This document shows positions 42,137 through 52,100 of a stretch of 61,667 bases of DNA, piece after piece (positions within the stretch are counted from its first letter, which is position 1; each line of letters begins with the position of its first letter). The notes below the pieces were generated by a model that saw only the letters and a list, made by a program, of their open reading frames with translations, ran no database searches and was not told the origin of the DNA. This DNA comes from UMGS1484 sp045593325 (GTDB lineage Bacteria > Bacillota > Clostridia > Oscillospirales > Acutalibacteraceae), in the NCBI GenBank assembly GCA_045593325.1, contig JAZNWL010000046.1, forward strand, positions 1 through 61,667. Direction: 5' to 3'. Made by a program: the position numbers and the translations under genes.

Positions 42137-42182
42137 AAGTATACATCAACTTACCATAAATTGCAATAGGGAGAAACCACCC

Positions 42183-43385
42183 ATGAAAATAACAGGTATT
42201 ATTGCAGAATATAACCCCTTCCACAACGGCCATGCCTATCAGATCAATGCCGCCAGAAAGGCAGGGGCAACCCATATTGTTTGCGTAATGTCCGGCAACT
42301 TCACCCAACGGGGAGACGTTGCCATTATGGATAAATTGGCAAGAACCCGCTGTGCCCTCTCGGCAGGGGCAGATTTGGTTTTGGAATTGCCTACGGTGTA
42401 TTCCCTGTCCTCCGCCGCACATTTTGCCAGGGGAGCTGTGGAAATTTTGAGAAATACAGGGTGTGTGGATGCCCTGCATTTCGGCAGTGAATGTGGCAAC
42501 ATAGAAGAATTAAAATCGGTGGTATACGCCATTCGGGAACTGGAAGCCAAATATCTGGTGGATTACAAAACCAACACCGTTGCCGCCGCCCGCAGTGTGG
42601 CATTGGAAGAAGCGGGATACCAAACAGAAGCCCAACTGTTGCAATCCCCCAACAATCTGTTGGGGGTGGAATATATGTTGGCATTGCAAAACCGCTATTC
42701 CCATATTCAACCCGAAACCGTGGCAAGAACAGGCACAGGACACGACAGTTCTTTCACCACCGATACCATTTGTTCCGCCACTCAACTGCGGCACTTTTTA
42801 ACCCATTCTAAAGGGGAAGCAACCGCTTTTTGGCCCCGGTCCTGTCAAGACATTTATCAGGAACTGGAAGAAGCGGGGCAAGCACCCATTACCCTTGCCA
42901 AATTAAATGTGCCCATTCTTTCCCGTTTGCGCATGGCAGAACCCCCTTACCTTGCCCAGATTGCAGGGGTTTGCGAGGGGTTGGAAAATCGTTTATATGG
43001 GGCCATTCGCACAGGAAAAACCCTGCAGGAAATTGCCGATATGGTGAAAACCAAACGGTATCCTCTTTCCAAAATTCGTCGTATTTTGCTGTGTGCCGCT
43101 TTAGGCATTACCGCCAAAGACGTGGAAACCGACCCTGCCTATTTGCGGGTATTGGGACAAACCCAGAAGGGCAACGAAATTTTGCGGGTGATGACCCAAA
43201 CGGCAAAACTGCCTGTGATTGCACGGGCTTCTCATTTTGAAACCCTTTCCAAAGAAGGGAAACGACAATTCCGTTTGGAAAATCTGGCAACCGACCTTTA
43301 CACCATGGCTTTTTCCCCCATGGGAGATTGCGGTACCGAACAAACCCGCAACATTTACAGTTACACCAAAGGGGGGATTTTGTAA
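42183..43385 (+). CDS. tmcAL: tRNA(Met) cytidine acetate ligase
   Basis: Makes N4-acetylcytidine at the wobble base of elongator tRNA-Met from acetate and ATP (TmcAL, formerly DUF795). The 400-residue protein starts MKITGIIAEYNPFHNGHAYQ, with the nucleotidyltransferase H-x-G-H motif, then VMSGNFTQRGD and ADLVLELP. The start at 42183 has GGGAG nine bases upstream; the frame further upstream is not coding. It overlaps the next gene in a TAATG junction. Confidence 0.93.
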   Translation: MKITGIIAEYNPFHNGHAYQINAARKAGATHIVCVMSGNFTQRGDVAIMDKLARTRCALSAGADLVLELPTVYSLSSAAHFARGAVEILRNTGCVDALHFGSECGNIEELKSVVYAIRELEAKYLVDYKTNTVAAARSVALEEAGYQTEAQLLQSPNNLLGVEYMLALQNRYSHIQPETVARTGTGHDSSFTTDTICSATQLRHFLTHSKGEATAFWPRSCQDIYQELEEAGQAPITLAKLNVPILSRLRMAEPPYLAQIAGVCEGLENRLYGAIRTGKTLQEIADMVKTKRYPLSKIRRILLCAALGITAKDVETDPAYLRVLGQTQKGNEILRVMTQTAKLPVIARASHFETLSKEGKRQFRLENLATDLYTMAFSPMGDCGTEQTRNIYSYTKGGIL

Positions 43386-44065
43386 TGATTACCACCCTTT
43401 TATGGGACGTAGACGGCACCCTGCTTGATTTCAAAGCCGCCGAGAAAGCCGCCATTGCCGACTGCTTTGCCCGGTTCGGGTTGCCCCCTTACACCGAGGA
43501 AATGATTGCCCGTTATTCCGCCATTAACACCTATTATTGGGAACAGTTGGAACTGGGGACCATTGAAAAGCCCAAAATGTTGGTGCAACGGTTCGAGGAT
43601 TTTTTCAAAGAATATAACGTTCCCTGCGACCCCCAAGCCTTTAACAAACTTTACCAGTCCCAGTTGGGGGAACACATTGTCTTTTTCCCTTACGCCATGG
43701 AAATCCTGGAAAAGTTCAAAAGCAGATACAAACAATATGCGGTGACCAATGGCACCGCCACTGCCCAACAGAAAAAACTGAACAAATCGGGGCTGATCAA
43801 TATTTTTGACGGTATTTTTATTTCCGATCTATTGGGGATAGAAAAACCTGACCATGGCTTTTTTGAGAAGGTCTTCTCCGCCATCGGCAATCCCCCAAAG
43901 GAAGAGGTGCTGATCATCGGAGATTCCCTGACCGGGGATATCAAAGGGGGCAACAATGCCGGCATTGCCACCTGCTGGTTTAATCCCAAAGGTCTGCCGA
44001 GAAAAGAAGGAATTTCGGTGGATTTTGAAATAGCTTCCCTAAAAGAAATAGAAAGTATTTTATAA
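43385..44065 (+). CDS. HAD hydrolase, YjjG-type nucleotidase
   Basis: 226 residues. Motif I WDVDGTLLDF, motif II V-T-N-G-T-A-T-A-Q-Q, motif III Lys in LLGIEKPDHGFFE, motif IV IIGDSLTGDIKGG. YjjG/YfnB members dephosphorylate non-canonical pyrimidine nucleotides, and the cap length fits. It is coupled to tmcAL through a one-base stop/start overlap. Confidence 0.9.
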   Translation: MITTLLWDVDGTLLDFKAAEKAAIADCFARFGLPPYTEEMIARYSAINTYYWEQLELGTIEKPKMLVQRFEDFFKEYNVPCDPQAFNKLYQSQLGEHIVFFPYAMEILEKFKSRYKQYAVTNGTATAQQKKLNKSGLINIFDGIFISDLLGIEKPDHGFFEKVFSAIGNPPKEEVLIIGDSLTGDIKGGNNAGIATCWFNPKGLPRKEGISVDFEIASLKEIESIL

Positions 44066-44074
44066 CATATTGAT

Positions 44075-44383
44075 AGACTTTTGAGAAAGGTGCAGGATGG
44101 CGTTTTCTTCTTTTAGAGCTCCCGCAAAAATGTAATTTTTGTGGGAAGCGGAGGAACAATGGAATGGACGGTATTTTCGCGTTCAGCGGAAATTCGGGAA
44201 TGGAATTCGTGACGGAGCGGCGTATGTGATACTCCGAGCGCCAAAAAAAGGACAAATAGGCGCAAAAAATGGGTAAATTCGATATTCACCCATTTTTTCT
44301 TTGAATTCAAACTATCTATTGAATTGTTTTTGTATTTGACCTTTTGAAAGGCGCCTATGTTCCTGTGCCTTTATCAAAAGTCT
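44075..44383 (+). repeat. intergenic repeat element, copy C
   Basis: A 309 bp core with terminal inverted repeats at 44075-44096 and 44362-44383 (19 of 22 positions match; outer AGACTTTTGA). It keeps the conserved middle box with ACAAATAGGCGC, AATTCGATATT and the pairing GCGCCTATGTTCCTG. It is about 100 bases longer than copies A and B because of an extra internal hairpin region, and lacks the flanking palindrome pair. Its right end lies one base from the trpB stop codon. Confidence 0.8.
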
Positions 44384-44384
44384 G

Positions 44385-45611
44385 TTACAGGTTAAACTGT
44401 TCTCCGCAACCATAATTTTCGTAGACGTAGTCAATGTCTTTGTCCCCACGGCCGGACAAGCAAACCAGAATAGAGCCGGTTTGTTTTTCCTTGGCATATT
44501 TAATGGCATACGCCAAAGCATGGGAACTTTCAATGGCAGGGATAATGCCTTCGTATCGGCAAAGCAGGAAGAAGGCTTCCATGGCTTCTTCGTCGGAAGC
44601 GGTAACGTAATTCACGCGACCTGCATCCCGAAGGTAAGCGTGTTCGGGCCCAACCCCGGGGTAATCCAAGCCACTGGCAATGGAGTAAACAGGAAGGGGT
44701 TCGCCTTTTTCGTCTTGCAACAAATAACTTTCAAAGCCGTGAAGTTTACCCTTTGAACCAAATTGCATGGTAGCGGCATGGTCGCCAACGTTGGTGCCTC
44801 TGCCCAAGGGTTCTACCCCGTAAATTTCTACAGGGTCACCCAGGAAGGGAGTGAACATGCCAAGGGAGTTGGAACCGCCCCCAACACAAGCACAAATGGC
44901 ATCGGGCATAATGCCGGTCATTTCCAAAAATTGTTCTCTGGCTTCCACCCCGATCACCGATTGGAAATCCCGAACCATTTTGGGGAACGGATGGGGCCCT
45001 AAAGCAGAGCCGATGCAATAAATGGCATGGTCATATTCTTTCAAATAGGCTTCGAAAGCGGCGTCTACGGCTTCTTTCAAGGTTTTTAAGCCGTGAGTAA
45101 CGGGAATTACGTTGGCACCCAGCATTTTCATACGAATGACGTTGGGGTGTTGTTTGGCAATGTCCACTTCCCCCATGTAAACGTCACATTCCATGCCAAA
45201 ATACGCGGCGGCAGTGGCAATGGCAACCCCGTGTTGCCCTGCCCCGGTTTCTGCAATGAGTTTTTTCTTGCCCATATATTTGGCAAGCAACCCTTCACCC
45301 ATGCAGTGGTTAAGTTTATGAGCACCGGTATGGTTCAGATCTTCCCGTTTTAAATAGATCTGGCAGTTGCCGAACAATTTGGAAAGCCGTTCACAATGGT
45401 ACACAGGAGTGGGTCTGCCCTGGAATTCTTTCCGAATCCGACGAAGTTCGTTAATAAACTGTGCCGAATGGCAAATAGCTTCGTAAGAATCGCTGGCTTC
45501 TTTAAATGCGGGTTCCAATTCGGGGGGCAAAAAAGCACCGCCGAATTCACCGAAATATCCGTTTTTATCGGGAAACTGTTTTAAATAGGTTGTAAAATCT
45601 TTATAATCCAT
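44385..45611 (-). CDS. trpB: tryptophan synthase beta chain, stand-alone
   Basis: A PLP enzyme joining indole and serine. The 408-residue protein has GYFGEFGGAF, the PLP lysine in HTGAHKLNH, ETGAGQHGVA, the phosphate-binding GGGSNSLGMF and the E-P-L-G-R-G loop. The ATG at 45611 is eight bases after AAGGAG. No trpA or other trp gene is in the neighbourhood; a Trp-specific T-box lies upstream. It probably serves indole salvage, or the remaining trp genes are elsewhere. Confidence 0.95.
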   Translation of the reverse strand: MDYKDFTTYLKQFPDKNGYFGEFGGAFLPPELEPAFKEASDSYEAICHSAQFINELRRIRKEFQGRPTPVYHCERLSKLFGNCQIYLKREDLNHTGAHKLNHCMGEGLLAKYMGKKKLIAETGAGQHGVAIATAAAYFGMECDVYMGEVDIAKQHPNVIRMKMLGANVIPVTHGLKTLKEAVDAAFEAYLKEYDHAIYCIGSALGPHPFPKMVRDFQSVIGVEAREQFLEMTGIMPDAICACVGGGSNSLGMFTPFLGDPVEIYGVEPLGRGTNVGDHAATMQFGSKGKLHGFESYLLQDEKGEPLPVYSIASGLDYPGVGPEHAYLRDAGRVNYVTASDEEAMEAFFLLCRYEGIIPAIESSHALAYAIKYAKEKQTGSILVCLSGRGDKDIDYVYENYGCGEQFNL

Positions 45612-45701
45612 CACAAATTCTCCTTAAAATATTTTGAATATATTCTTATAATTTGTGTTACGCCATCGTGGAAGGCCCATCAACAATCCTCTCCTATCAT
45701 A

Positions 45702-45963
45702 CAAAAACTCCTGCCCCATAGTTGGGACAGGAGTAGGATTCCTGCGGTACCACCCAAATTCACCCCATACAGGATGCTCTCAAACAGTGTACGATCATAC
45801 ACCTGCCGCTGTAACGTGCGGCTCACGGCGCCCCTACTAATGAAACTCACGTTGGGTTTGCCCTCGAAAGTCCATTCACAAAATGCCCAATACCGCAATT
45901 CCACCGCCTGCGGCTCTCTGAAAAAGGGAGAATTTTGCTACTTCTCTTCCTCATCGGTTTCTT
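45702..45963 (-). promoter_or_regulatory. T-box riboswitch, tryptophan specifier
   Basis: On the minus strand: AGAGAG and GGTGGAA of stem I, specifier region GAATGGACTTTCGAG with codon TGG (45872-45874) followed by A, and the antiterminator T-box sequence GGGTGGTACCGCAG ahead of a terminator (45708-45733; CTCCTG-CCC stem, five Ts). Uncharged tRNA-Trp should switch it on for trpB. Confidence 0.93.
45708..45733 (-). terminator. terminator of the Trp T-box
   Basis: CTCCTGTCCC and GGGGCAGGAG form the stem around AACTAT, followed by TTTTTG; the competing antiterminator is the T-box segment just upstream. Confidence 0.88.
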
Positions 45964-45970
45964 TTTTCTT

Positions 45971-45999
45971 ATTATATGCCCGTTAAAAGGGCTTGTCAA
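45971..45999 (-). promoter_or_regulatory. promoter of the T-box-trpB unit
   Basis: Perfect TTGACA (45994-45999), 17 bases, perfect TATAAT (45971-45976). Confidence 0.88.
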
Positions 46000-46075
46000 G
46001 TGTTTTTTTGTCACCGGTTGTCCCCTTTTCTCATAAAGTAATAAGGGGACATGTTCCCCGGAAAGGAGTATCAAC

Positions 46076-46273
46076 ATGATTCAAACCTACGATGTAAGCC
46101 CACGGCAAACCGCCACGCCCTCTCCCCTGCCGGAGGACCTGAGTCTTGCCATTGCTTACGTGGTTTTTCAACAAACCTGCGATATGGTGTCATCGGAAGA
46201 AGGATTCCACCGGGGCACCATTTTCCCTGAACTTTATAAGCCTTGGACCGGTAAACGGGGTGTTATGTTTTGA
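46076..46273 (+). CDS. cotJA: spore coat associated protein CotJA
   Basis: 65 residues ending with the family block E-E-G-F-H-R-G-T-I-F-P-E-L-Y-K-P-W. CotJA is made in the mother cell during sporulation. AAAGGAG precedes the ATG. A CATAAAGT sequence at 46032-46039 could be a sigma-E -10, but the -35 is not clear. It overlaps cotJB by four bases. Confidence 0.88.
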   Translation: MIQTYDVSPRQTATPSPLPEDLSLAIAYVVFQQTCDMVSSEEGFHRGTIFPELYKPWTGKRGVMF

Positions 46274-46530
46274 ATAGTCGTGAAGCCCTACTCAAAAGAA
46301 TTTCGGTAGCCCGTTTTGCCGCTTGGGAATTGCATATTTATCTGGATACTCATCCTCACGACAAACGTGCACTACGTTCCTTCAAACAATACGAAGAAAA
46401 GGCCGACGCCCTGACTGCAGAATTCGAGGAAAAATACGGACCTCTCACCTCGGGAGACCTGTATGGCGATAGCAGTTGGCAATGGATCAACAATCCCTGG
46501 CCTTGGGAAAAACAGGAGGATGACGCCTGA
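46270..46530 (+). CDS. cotJB: spore coat protein CotJB
   Basis: 86 residues; characteristic F-A-A-W-E-L-H-I-Y-L-D-T-H-P and W-P-W-E at the end. The start is a TTG overlapping the cotJA stop, with translational coupling. The stop overlaps the cotJC start by one base. Confidence 0.88.
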   Translation: MNSREALLKRISVARFAAWELHIYLDTHPHDKRALRSFKQYEEKADALTAEFEEKYGPLTSGDLYGDSSWQWINNPWPWEKQEDDA

Positions 46531-46991
46531 TGTTTATGTATGAAAAACGACTGCAATATCCCGTTAAGATCAAAACCCCTAACCCCAAACTGGCAAAAGC
46601 CATTATCACCCAATACGGCGGACCTCACGGTGAATTGGGTGCTTCCTTGCGGTATTTGAGCCAACGCTTTTCTATGCCCTATCCCGAAGTAAAAGCCGTT
46701 CTGACGGACATCGGCACTGAGGAACTTGGGCACTTGGAAATGGTAGGTACCATTGTGTACCAACTCACACGCAACTTAACCCCCGAGCAGATCAAAGCGG
46801 CAGGATTCGACGATTACTTTGTGGACCACACCACCGGGGTATACCCCGTGGCAGCCTCCGGCGCCCCCTTCTCCGCCAATACTATTGCGGTCACCGGCGA
46901 TCCCCTTGCCGACCTCCACGAAGACCTTGCAGCAGATGCCACGACCGCCAAAGAACAACCACAGTTTCAAAAACTCCGAAAGCCCGCATAA
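46530..46991 (+). CDS. cotJC: spore coat protein CotJC, manganese-catalase type, C-terminally short
   Basis: The N-terminal two thirds match CotJC: YGGPHGELGASLRYLSQR and DIGTEELGHLEMV (metal-ligand Glu and His of the di-manganese site), then DPLADLHEDLAAD. Here the family match stops: the last 20 residues are Q/K/P-rich and the chain ends at 153, where CotJC usually has about 190 with a final helix carrying another Glu/His pair. No single frameshift restores the missing helix. The protein may be inactive as a catalase or the 3' end may be replaced. Confidence 0.85.
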   Translation: MFMYEKRLQYPVKIKTPNPKLAKAIITQYGGPHGELGASLRYLSQRFSMPYPEVKAVLTDIGTEELGHLEMVGTIVYQLTRNLTPEQIKAAGFDDYFVDHTTGVYPVAASGAPFSANTIAVTGDPLADLHEDLAADATTAKEQPQFQKLRKPA

Positions 46992-47137
46992 ACACTGGGT
47001 TTTTGCCACTTTGAGACTTTTCGCAAAAACGGCATACCTGCAACCATATAAGAACAACTTGGCCTTATTTTACACTAATTTTTACAAAATTCACGATAGG
47101 ACAAGCTGTTTCCAAGGAAAATAAACGTACATAAAAT

Positions 47138-47172
47138 CAGGCACGAGAGGTCAAAATCTCGTGCCTGGTTTT
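47138..47172. terminator. terminator between cotJC and the defence operon
   Basis: CAGGCACGAGA and TCTCGTGCCTG pair across GGTCAAAA, followed by GTTTT on the plus strand; it lies between convergent genes. The stretch 46992-47137 before it holds no gene I can support. Confidence 0.75.
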
Positions 47173-47189
47173 ACACATAATATAAGGAT

Positions 47190-48233
47190 TTAGTTTTCAC
47201 CCTCTTCGGTCACAGAGCGTTCTGCCCTGCGCATAAAACGTTCTGAAAGATGAAGAATGGTAATTTCTTCAGTCTCGCCTTCGGTTCTATGAAAGAGAAC
47301 GATTTTAGAAAAATATTCTCGTTTGATTCTCAAAGCATCCTTTCGCTGTTTGCCTACAGAGTGCTCCCAATCGTTGTATAGCTCTTTAGGCAGTTCAAAA
47401 TAATAAACTGTTCCATGATCATTAAGTACCCAAGTACTATCATTTTCACTATACCAATGAATTGTGCAACCATCATCTTGCATTTCACCATTATAATTCC
47501 GTGCGTGCTCTTGTCCACCATGCAGAAGAAAAATAATGGTTCCATCCTCTAACAGACCAATTGTGATTTGCTGTGCAATCCTTTCAACTTCCTCAATATA
47601 TGTACGCCACTCATTACAATCAAAGCGATCTATACGGACTCTCTGTTCCGGATGCAGCATTGCATCACTTATATGCGAACCGATTTGTCGTCCTATCTCA
47701 TCGTTCCTTTTTGCTATATCGTCCAATTCAGAAATTGCCTGTCTTACATCTGCAAACATAGCACTTTGTGCAAAAGATATTAGCGGAATTCTATGCGCTT
47801 TTGCAAAGGGGTATGCTGTAGATTTATATCCATCAATAGATGCAACAGCAACTTGATACACATACCTTTTCATATCATAGAATTTTGGTTTGCTACTACG
47901 ATTACTTTTTCTGTTTTTTAGGATATCCTCCGTAACAATTTCAAAGTTATTGATATCATCACGAAGCCCTAACGCATTGCGAATCTGTGGCAATCCTATT
48001 GAATCGTTATAACACTTGCATTCAACGAGTAAGCGTGTAGGATAGTAAAAAGGTGTCTGAATTGGTGGGGACAGAAGAACATCGGCATTATGAGGCTGCC
48101 CAGCTCCCTGCACCATTAATCCAGGCCCACCTTTATATACTAATAAATTATCTGGTGTTACCGGTTTAAATCCGCAGGAAACCAATAATCTATATACAAA
48201 ATACTCGAACAGTTTTCCTTTTATTGATGCCAT
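47190..48233 (-). CDS. Mrr-like restriction endonuclease of a putative defence module
   Basis: 347 residues. The N-terminal third has a PD-(D/E)xK nuclease pattern: KGKLFEYFVYRLLVSCGF (alpha helix with Glu), A-D-V-L-L with the Asp (about 50), and LLVECKCYND with the E-x-K (about 71-73). The rest, with W-Y-S-E-N-D-S-T-W-V-L-N-D-H-G, is of unknown function. It is the last gene of the eight-gene operon, 41 bases after the DUF2806 gene. AT-richer than the flanks. It probably cuts DNA, but whether of phage or of modified sites is unknown. Confidence 0.75.
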   Translation of the reverse strand: MASIKGKLFEYFVYRLLVSCGFKPVTPDNLLVYKGGPGLMVQGAGQPHNADVLLSPPIQTPFYYPTRLLVECKCYNDSIGLPQIRNALGLRDDINNFEIVTEDILKNRKSNRSSKPKFYDMKRYVYQVAVASIDGYKSTAYPFAKAHRIPLISFAQSAMFADVRQAISELDDIAKRNDEIGRQIGSHISDAMLHPEQRVRIDRFDCNEWRTYIEEVERIAQQITIGLLEDGTIIFLLHGGQEHARNYNGEMQDDGCTIHWYSENDSTWVLNDHGTVYYFELPKELYNDWEHSVGKQRKDALRIKREYFSKIVLFHRTEGETEEITILHLSERFMRRAERSVTEEGEN

Positions 48234-48274
48234 GATAGCCCTCCTTTATCTTTTGGTGAATTGTAATGATTTAA

Positions 48275-49174
48275 TCATTCATCAGTTGCAACCCGATAGT
48301 CAATTTCACGCTCATTTAGATATTGTTTTACGATTTCCAAAACTCCTTTGCAACCTGTACAACCGATAATATCGTATAGTTGTTTTCCCTCTGTTGTAAA
48401 AGAATAAATGCCTAGAGGAAAACTACTATCACTTTGAGGAATTAAATAATACTCTTTAAAATCTTCTGTGTGATATATCAGAGTTAGACCGCATTCATTG
48501 TCAGGAACCCTTTGTACCAACCCCAAATTCTCCAGACTATTCAACTCACCCGTATTCATCGTTAAATCAATAGCTAAGTTTTTATAATCGGAGAAACCTG
48601 CATTATCAAGCCACTTTTCTGTTTTCCTCATGAAATCGAAGCTATTGATATGAAATCCATCCGGTATTAAAACAGCATCAGTATCATAACTAGTGGTAAA
48701 CATACCCTTACGCTCAAATACATAATAAGAGAAGGTTTTGAATGAACGTGCACTATGTACATCCATTATTGATATGATGTGCATCAGTTTTCTGCTGATT
48801 GAACCGGGGCGATTAAACTCTCCAGCTAACAATCGTGCCCATATTAGCTGCATACTTTTATTGGATACTTTTTCTGCTTTATCAAAGAAAAAATGTAACC
48901 AGTCATCGTCTACATCTGTCTCTTTTGTACAACCTGTGAATTGTTTTTTCGCTTCTTCATAAATCGTCTTTGAATTCCCATATTCACGAGTAAACTTTCT
49001 TGAATTATAGATTAATGAAAGTTGCTGTTCTGGCGTCAATTCGTCGTTGTCTTTTATTAATGTCAGAAGAAACTGTCTGGCCTCTTCTTTAGGAGTATTG
49101 AACCAATTTATAACGCCGTTAACTTTATCGATAGTTTTTTCAGAGACTGAGGCAATTTTCTCTACATCAGCCAT
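48275..49174 (-). CDS. DUF2806 protein
   Basis: 299 residues. The family block is D-W-L-H-F-F-F-D-K-A-E-K-V-S-N and M-Q-L-I-W-A-R-L-L-A-G-E, followed by P-G-S-I-S-R-K. The chain is alpha-helical at the N terminus and mixed at the C terminus; no catalytic motif is visible. Function unknown. Its GGGGAGG site overlaps the end of the preceding gene (2-base gap), so it is probably co-translated with the NTPase, and it precedes the Mrr-like nuclease by 41 bases. Confidence 0.75.
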   Translation of the reverse strand: MADVEKIASVSEKTIDKVNGVINWFNTPKEEARQFLLTLIKDNDELTPEQQLSLIYNSRKFTREYGNSKTIYEEAKKQFTGCTKETDVDDDWLHFFFDKAEKVSNKSMQLIWARLLAGEFNRPGSISRKLMHIISIMDVHSARSFKTFSYYVFERKGMFTTSYDTDAVLIPDGFHINSFDFMRKTEKWLDNAGFSDYKNLAIDLTMNTGELNSLENLGLVQRVPDNECGLTLIYHTEDFKEYYLIPQSDSSFPLGIYSFTTEGKQLYDIIGCTGCKGVLEIVKQYLNEREIDYRVATDE

Positions 49175-49176
49175 AT

Positions 49177-52100
49177 TTATACCTCCCCTTTTATATTGAG
49201 ATCAGTTACATCCTGTAGTAACAATAGCATAATTGCAGCTATGGTATTTGCGTCATCTATAACATGTGATACATTGTCTCGTTTCTTGATGCAATCAAGA
49301 ATATTATTTCGGTAGCCATAGAAAATCTTAATACAATTTAACCATTCTGCCTTTTCGTCTTCAATGTTCACATGTAGATTTTCAATTAGCGGAATGATTC
49401 TTTCAAACTCATTCCATGAAGTATCAATATTCTCACATAGAGATGAAGAATATGTCTCCCATCCATTCTCGCATATTGCACTAGTAACATTATCCAAGAC
49501 AAGTGTATATTGTTCGAGCAACGTTCTAATAGTACCAACACATTTCATTCCACTGTTCCATACAGACAAATTTGAAATCTGTTTTATACCAAGCGTTTCA
49601 TAAAGTGAAGGAGACAATTCACACGGAAGCATCGAATCCGATATATGTTCTGTATCGGTATCTAGCAACTTGTAAAACGGGATAGAAAAGCCTACGCCTA
49701 GAGGAACACCATTGATAGTCGGCAAATACGCTATCGTAATATTTTTCGTTTCGACAAACCACCTATTACTTGAAAAAGGAATTGCATCTTCAAATATTTT
49801 ACGCATTTCCAGTACAATTCTAGAATACTCACCCTCTAAGGTATTATCATTTGTGGAAAAGTCAAATTCACTAATAACATAAGCTTGATCTTGCACTACA
49901 CTTAGCGAGCAGCCCGCTGTTAATGCTGCATTTGCAAGCGTTTGGGTAAAATAGTTCTGTCCCTTTCTGTATTTTTGTCTTGCATCGTATGCAATTGATA
50001 GTCCTCTTATCGGATTATTAAGTACATAATTCCATACATTAACTAGCGTAAGTAAATTTTCAGTTTCCTGAATAGCAAAATCTACAGGAAGCGTACTATA
50101 TTGAGAAAACAAGTGGTCATATTCAGCTGTAAAAGTAGCCAGATTTTTAGCGGCACTATGCAAATTATATAGTGACAGACGACCATTTTTGTTAGTATCT
50201 ATTGGTTGATACTTTAAACGCAAGACTAAAATATCAGAAAATTGATTATAAAAGTTTTCAAGCGATGAAAAAGTCTCACTTAAGCTTTTTCGAAATGTCT
50301 TATACTTATCGAATGAAGTAAACTGAACTATAGATTCTACTTTTTCACTAGGTTCTTTTTGCATGCTCTCCGTATACAAGCAATAAGGATCAACAGCAGA
50401 TGTAGGTAAACGATTTTCAGCAAAAAAGAATTTCTTGAAAGCGGCAACGCCAGTAACTACCTTTTCCCAGTTCTCTTTGCCTAATTTTTTCTTTCGATAG
50501 CAACCATCTAAAGATTTGATTGTTGCAGAAACTAAATTGTTAGATATTATTCTAAGACTATCAATTTCCGATATATAGTCATTCCATGACAACGGACGGA
50601 GACTAAAATCAATACGAGTTTTCACCCATGAATTAACTTCTGAAATCCAACCATTATGACGTTTTTCTTTTGAAATATGTATCTTATAATCAAGAGGAGC
50701 TATTCCAAGATCCTTCAAAAGATCGACACCCAAAAGTTCTATATCAATATAGTCAACCTGCGGGTACAATTGCTTGAGAATATCAAGCATTCGTATTCGC
50801 CAATATTGATTTATGTTCTTCGTATTTTCAGGAGCGGTATTTTGCCCCACCGAGGGAGGAACAAATTTACATGCGATTTCTTCATCAGAAATTTCATATG
50901 TGATTACTTGTAAATCATTTATGATCATTTGCTCAAGGAGCGTCCTTAACTTTTCGTAGTACTCTATAAGCGATGAATGTTCATATAATCCTCGTACGGC
51001 ATCTGCGCCTGCCTGCAGATCAACATTAATTAAGTTATCTATCAATTCATCCGATGTAAATGCGAGAGACACCGAAACTTGACGCTTAGATAACCAAAAC
51101 AATGAGTATCCAAACATAGACCATTCGTAGTCGACTTTTGGAATAGTAGTAGGATAACGACTCTTATTTATAAAAATATCGGTTGCCTCATAATCAATAA
51201 TGAGTGACGTTAAAGAGTCTTTAACTTTCTGGATAGCGGATTTCATTGCATCCTTGTCTACAATGATCGATAAATCAAGCATTCCTTCGGCAATTAGTTC
51301 GTTAGGTCTATCTATACCTGTTAGATCGAGCGGTAAAAAACACAACCATCCTTTGCCGCGTTCTTCAATCACATCATTAATTACGTTACAATTCGACTCT
51401 ACATATCTCTTAGCGTCTAACCATAACATTACTTTAATTACATCGCCATAAGCTAACCAATTCGAAAATTCCAAATTCGCAATGCGTTCTATCATATTCT
51501 TTGAATACGGATGGTTAGTAAAATAATCCAACAATAAGATTTTAACATTTTCTGACTTTACACATTTTAGTGCCGATATAATTAATTGATTAGAATAATC
51601 ACCATTTTTTTGACAAATTAAATCATAAATGATTCGTGCTCTAACGGGATGGAGCGTTTCAATATATAGTCCATCATCCGAAATTTTAAGTAAATACTCA
51701 TCGCTAAAACGTTTGAGAGCGGAATGCATAGTATCGCAATTCAGTAATGTTTTAGTCTTGTCATAAGATATAGAACAACCTAATTTACCCGAAAAACAAG
51801 CAAGATTCAATATATCAAACCACGAATCTGGAGTTTGCTCCAGTAAAAGGTTATCTATTTGTTGATTCAGGCGTTCTGTAAGGGACTGATTTTTTGTCAA
51901 CCAATAAACGAATTCAATCAAAGGACCATGGCTTCCAAAACTGCTCCACGCCTCATCAAAACTTCTCAATTCAGAATGAGGACATGATGCTGTGTATTTG
52001 TCATAAATATTTCTTGCCTCATCTTCGGTTAACAACAATTCGATAATATCATAATTAATAGATTTACCATTGATGCGCGTCATATTAAAATCTTCGTCGC

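Noticed and set aside
46819..47124. A 101-codon frame after cotJC as a possible frameshifted C terminus
   Set aside because: Its residues do not match the missing CotJC helix in any register, so it was not joined to cotJC.
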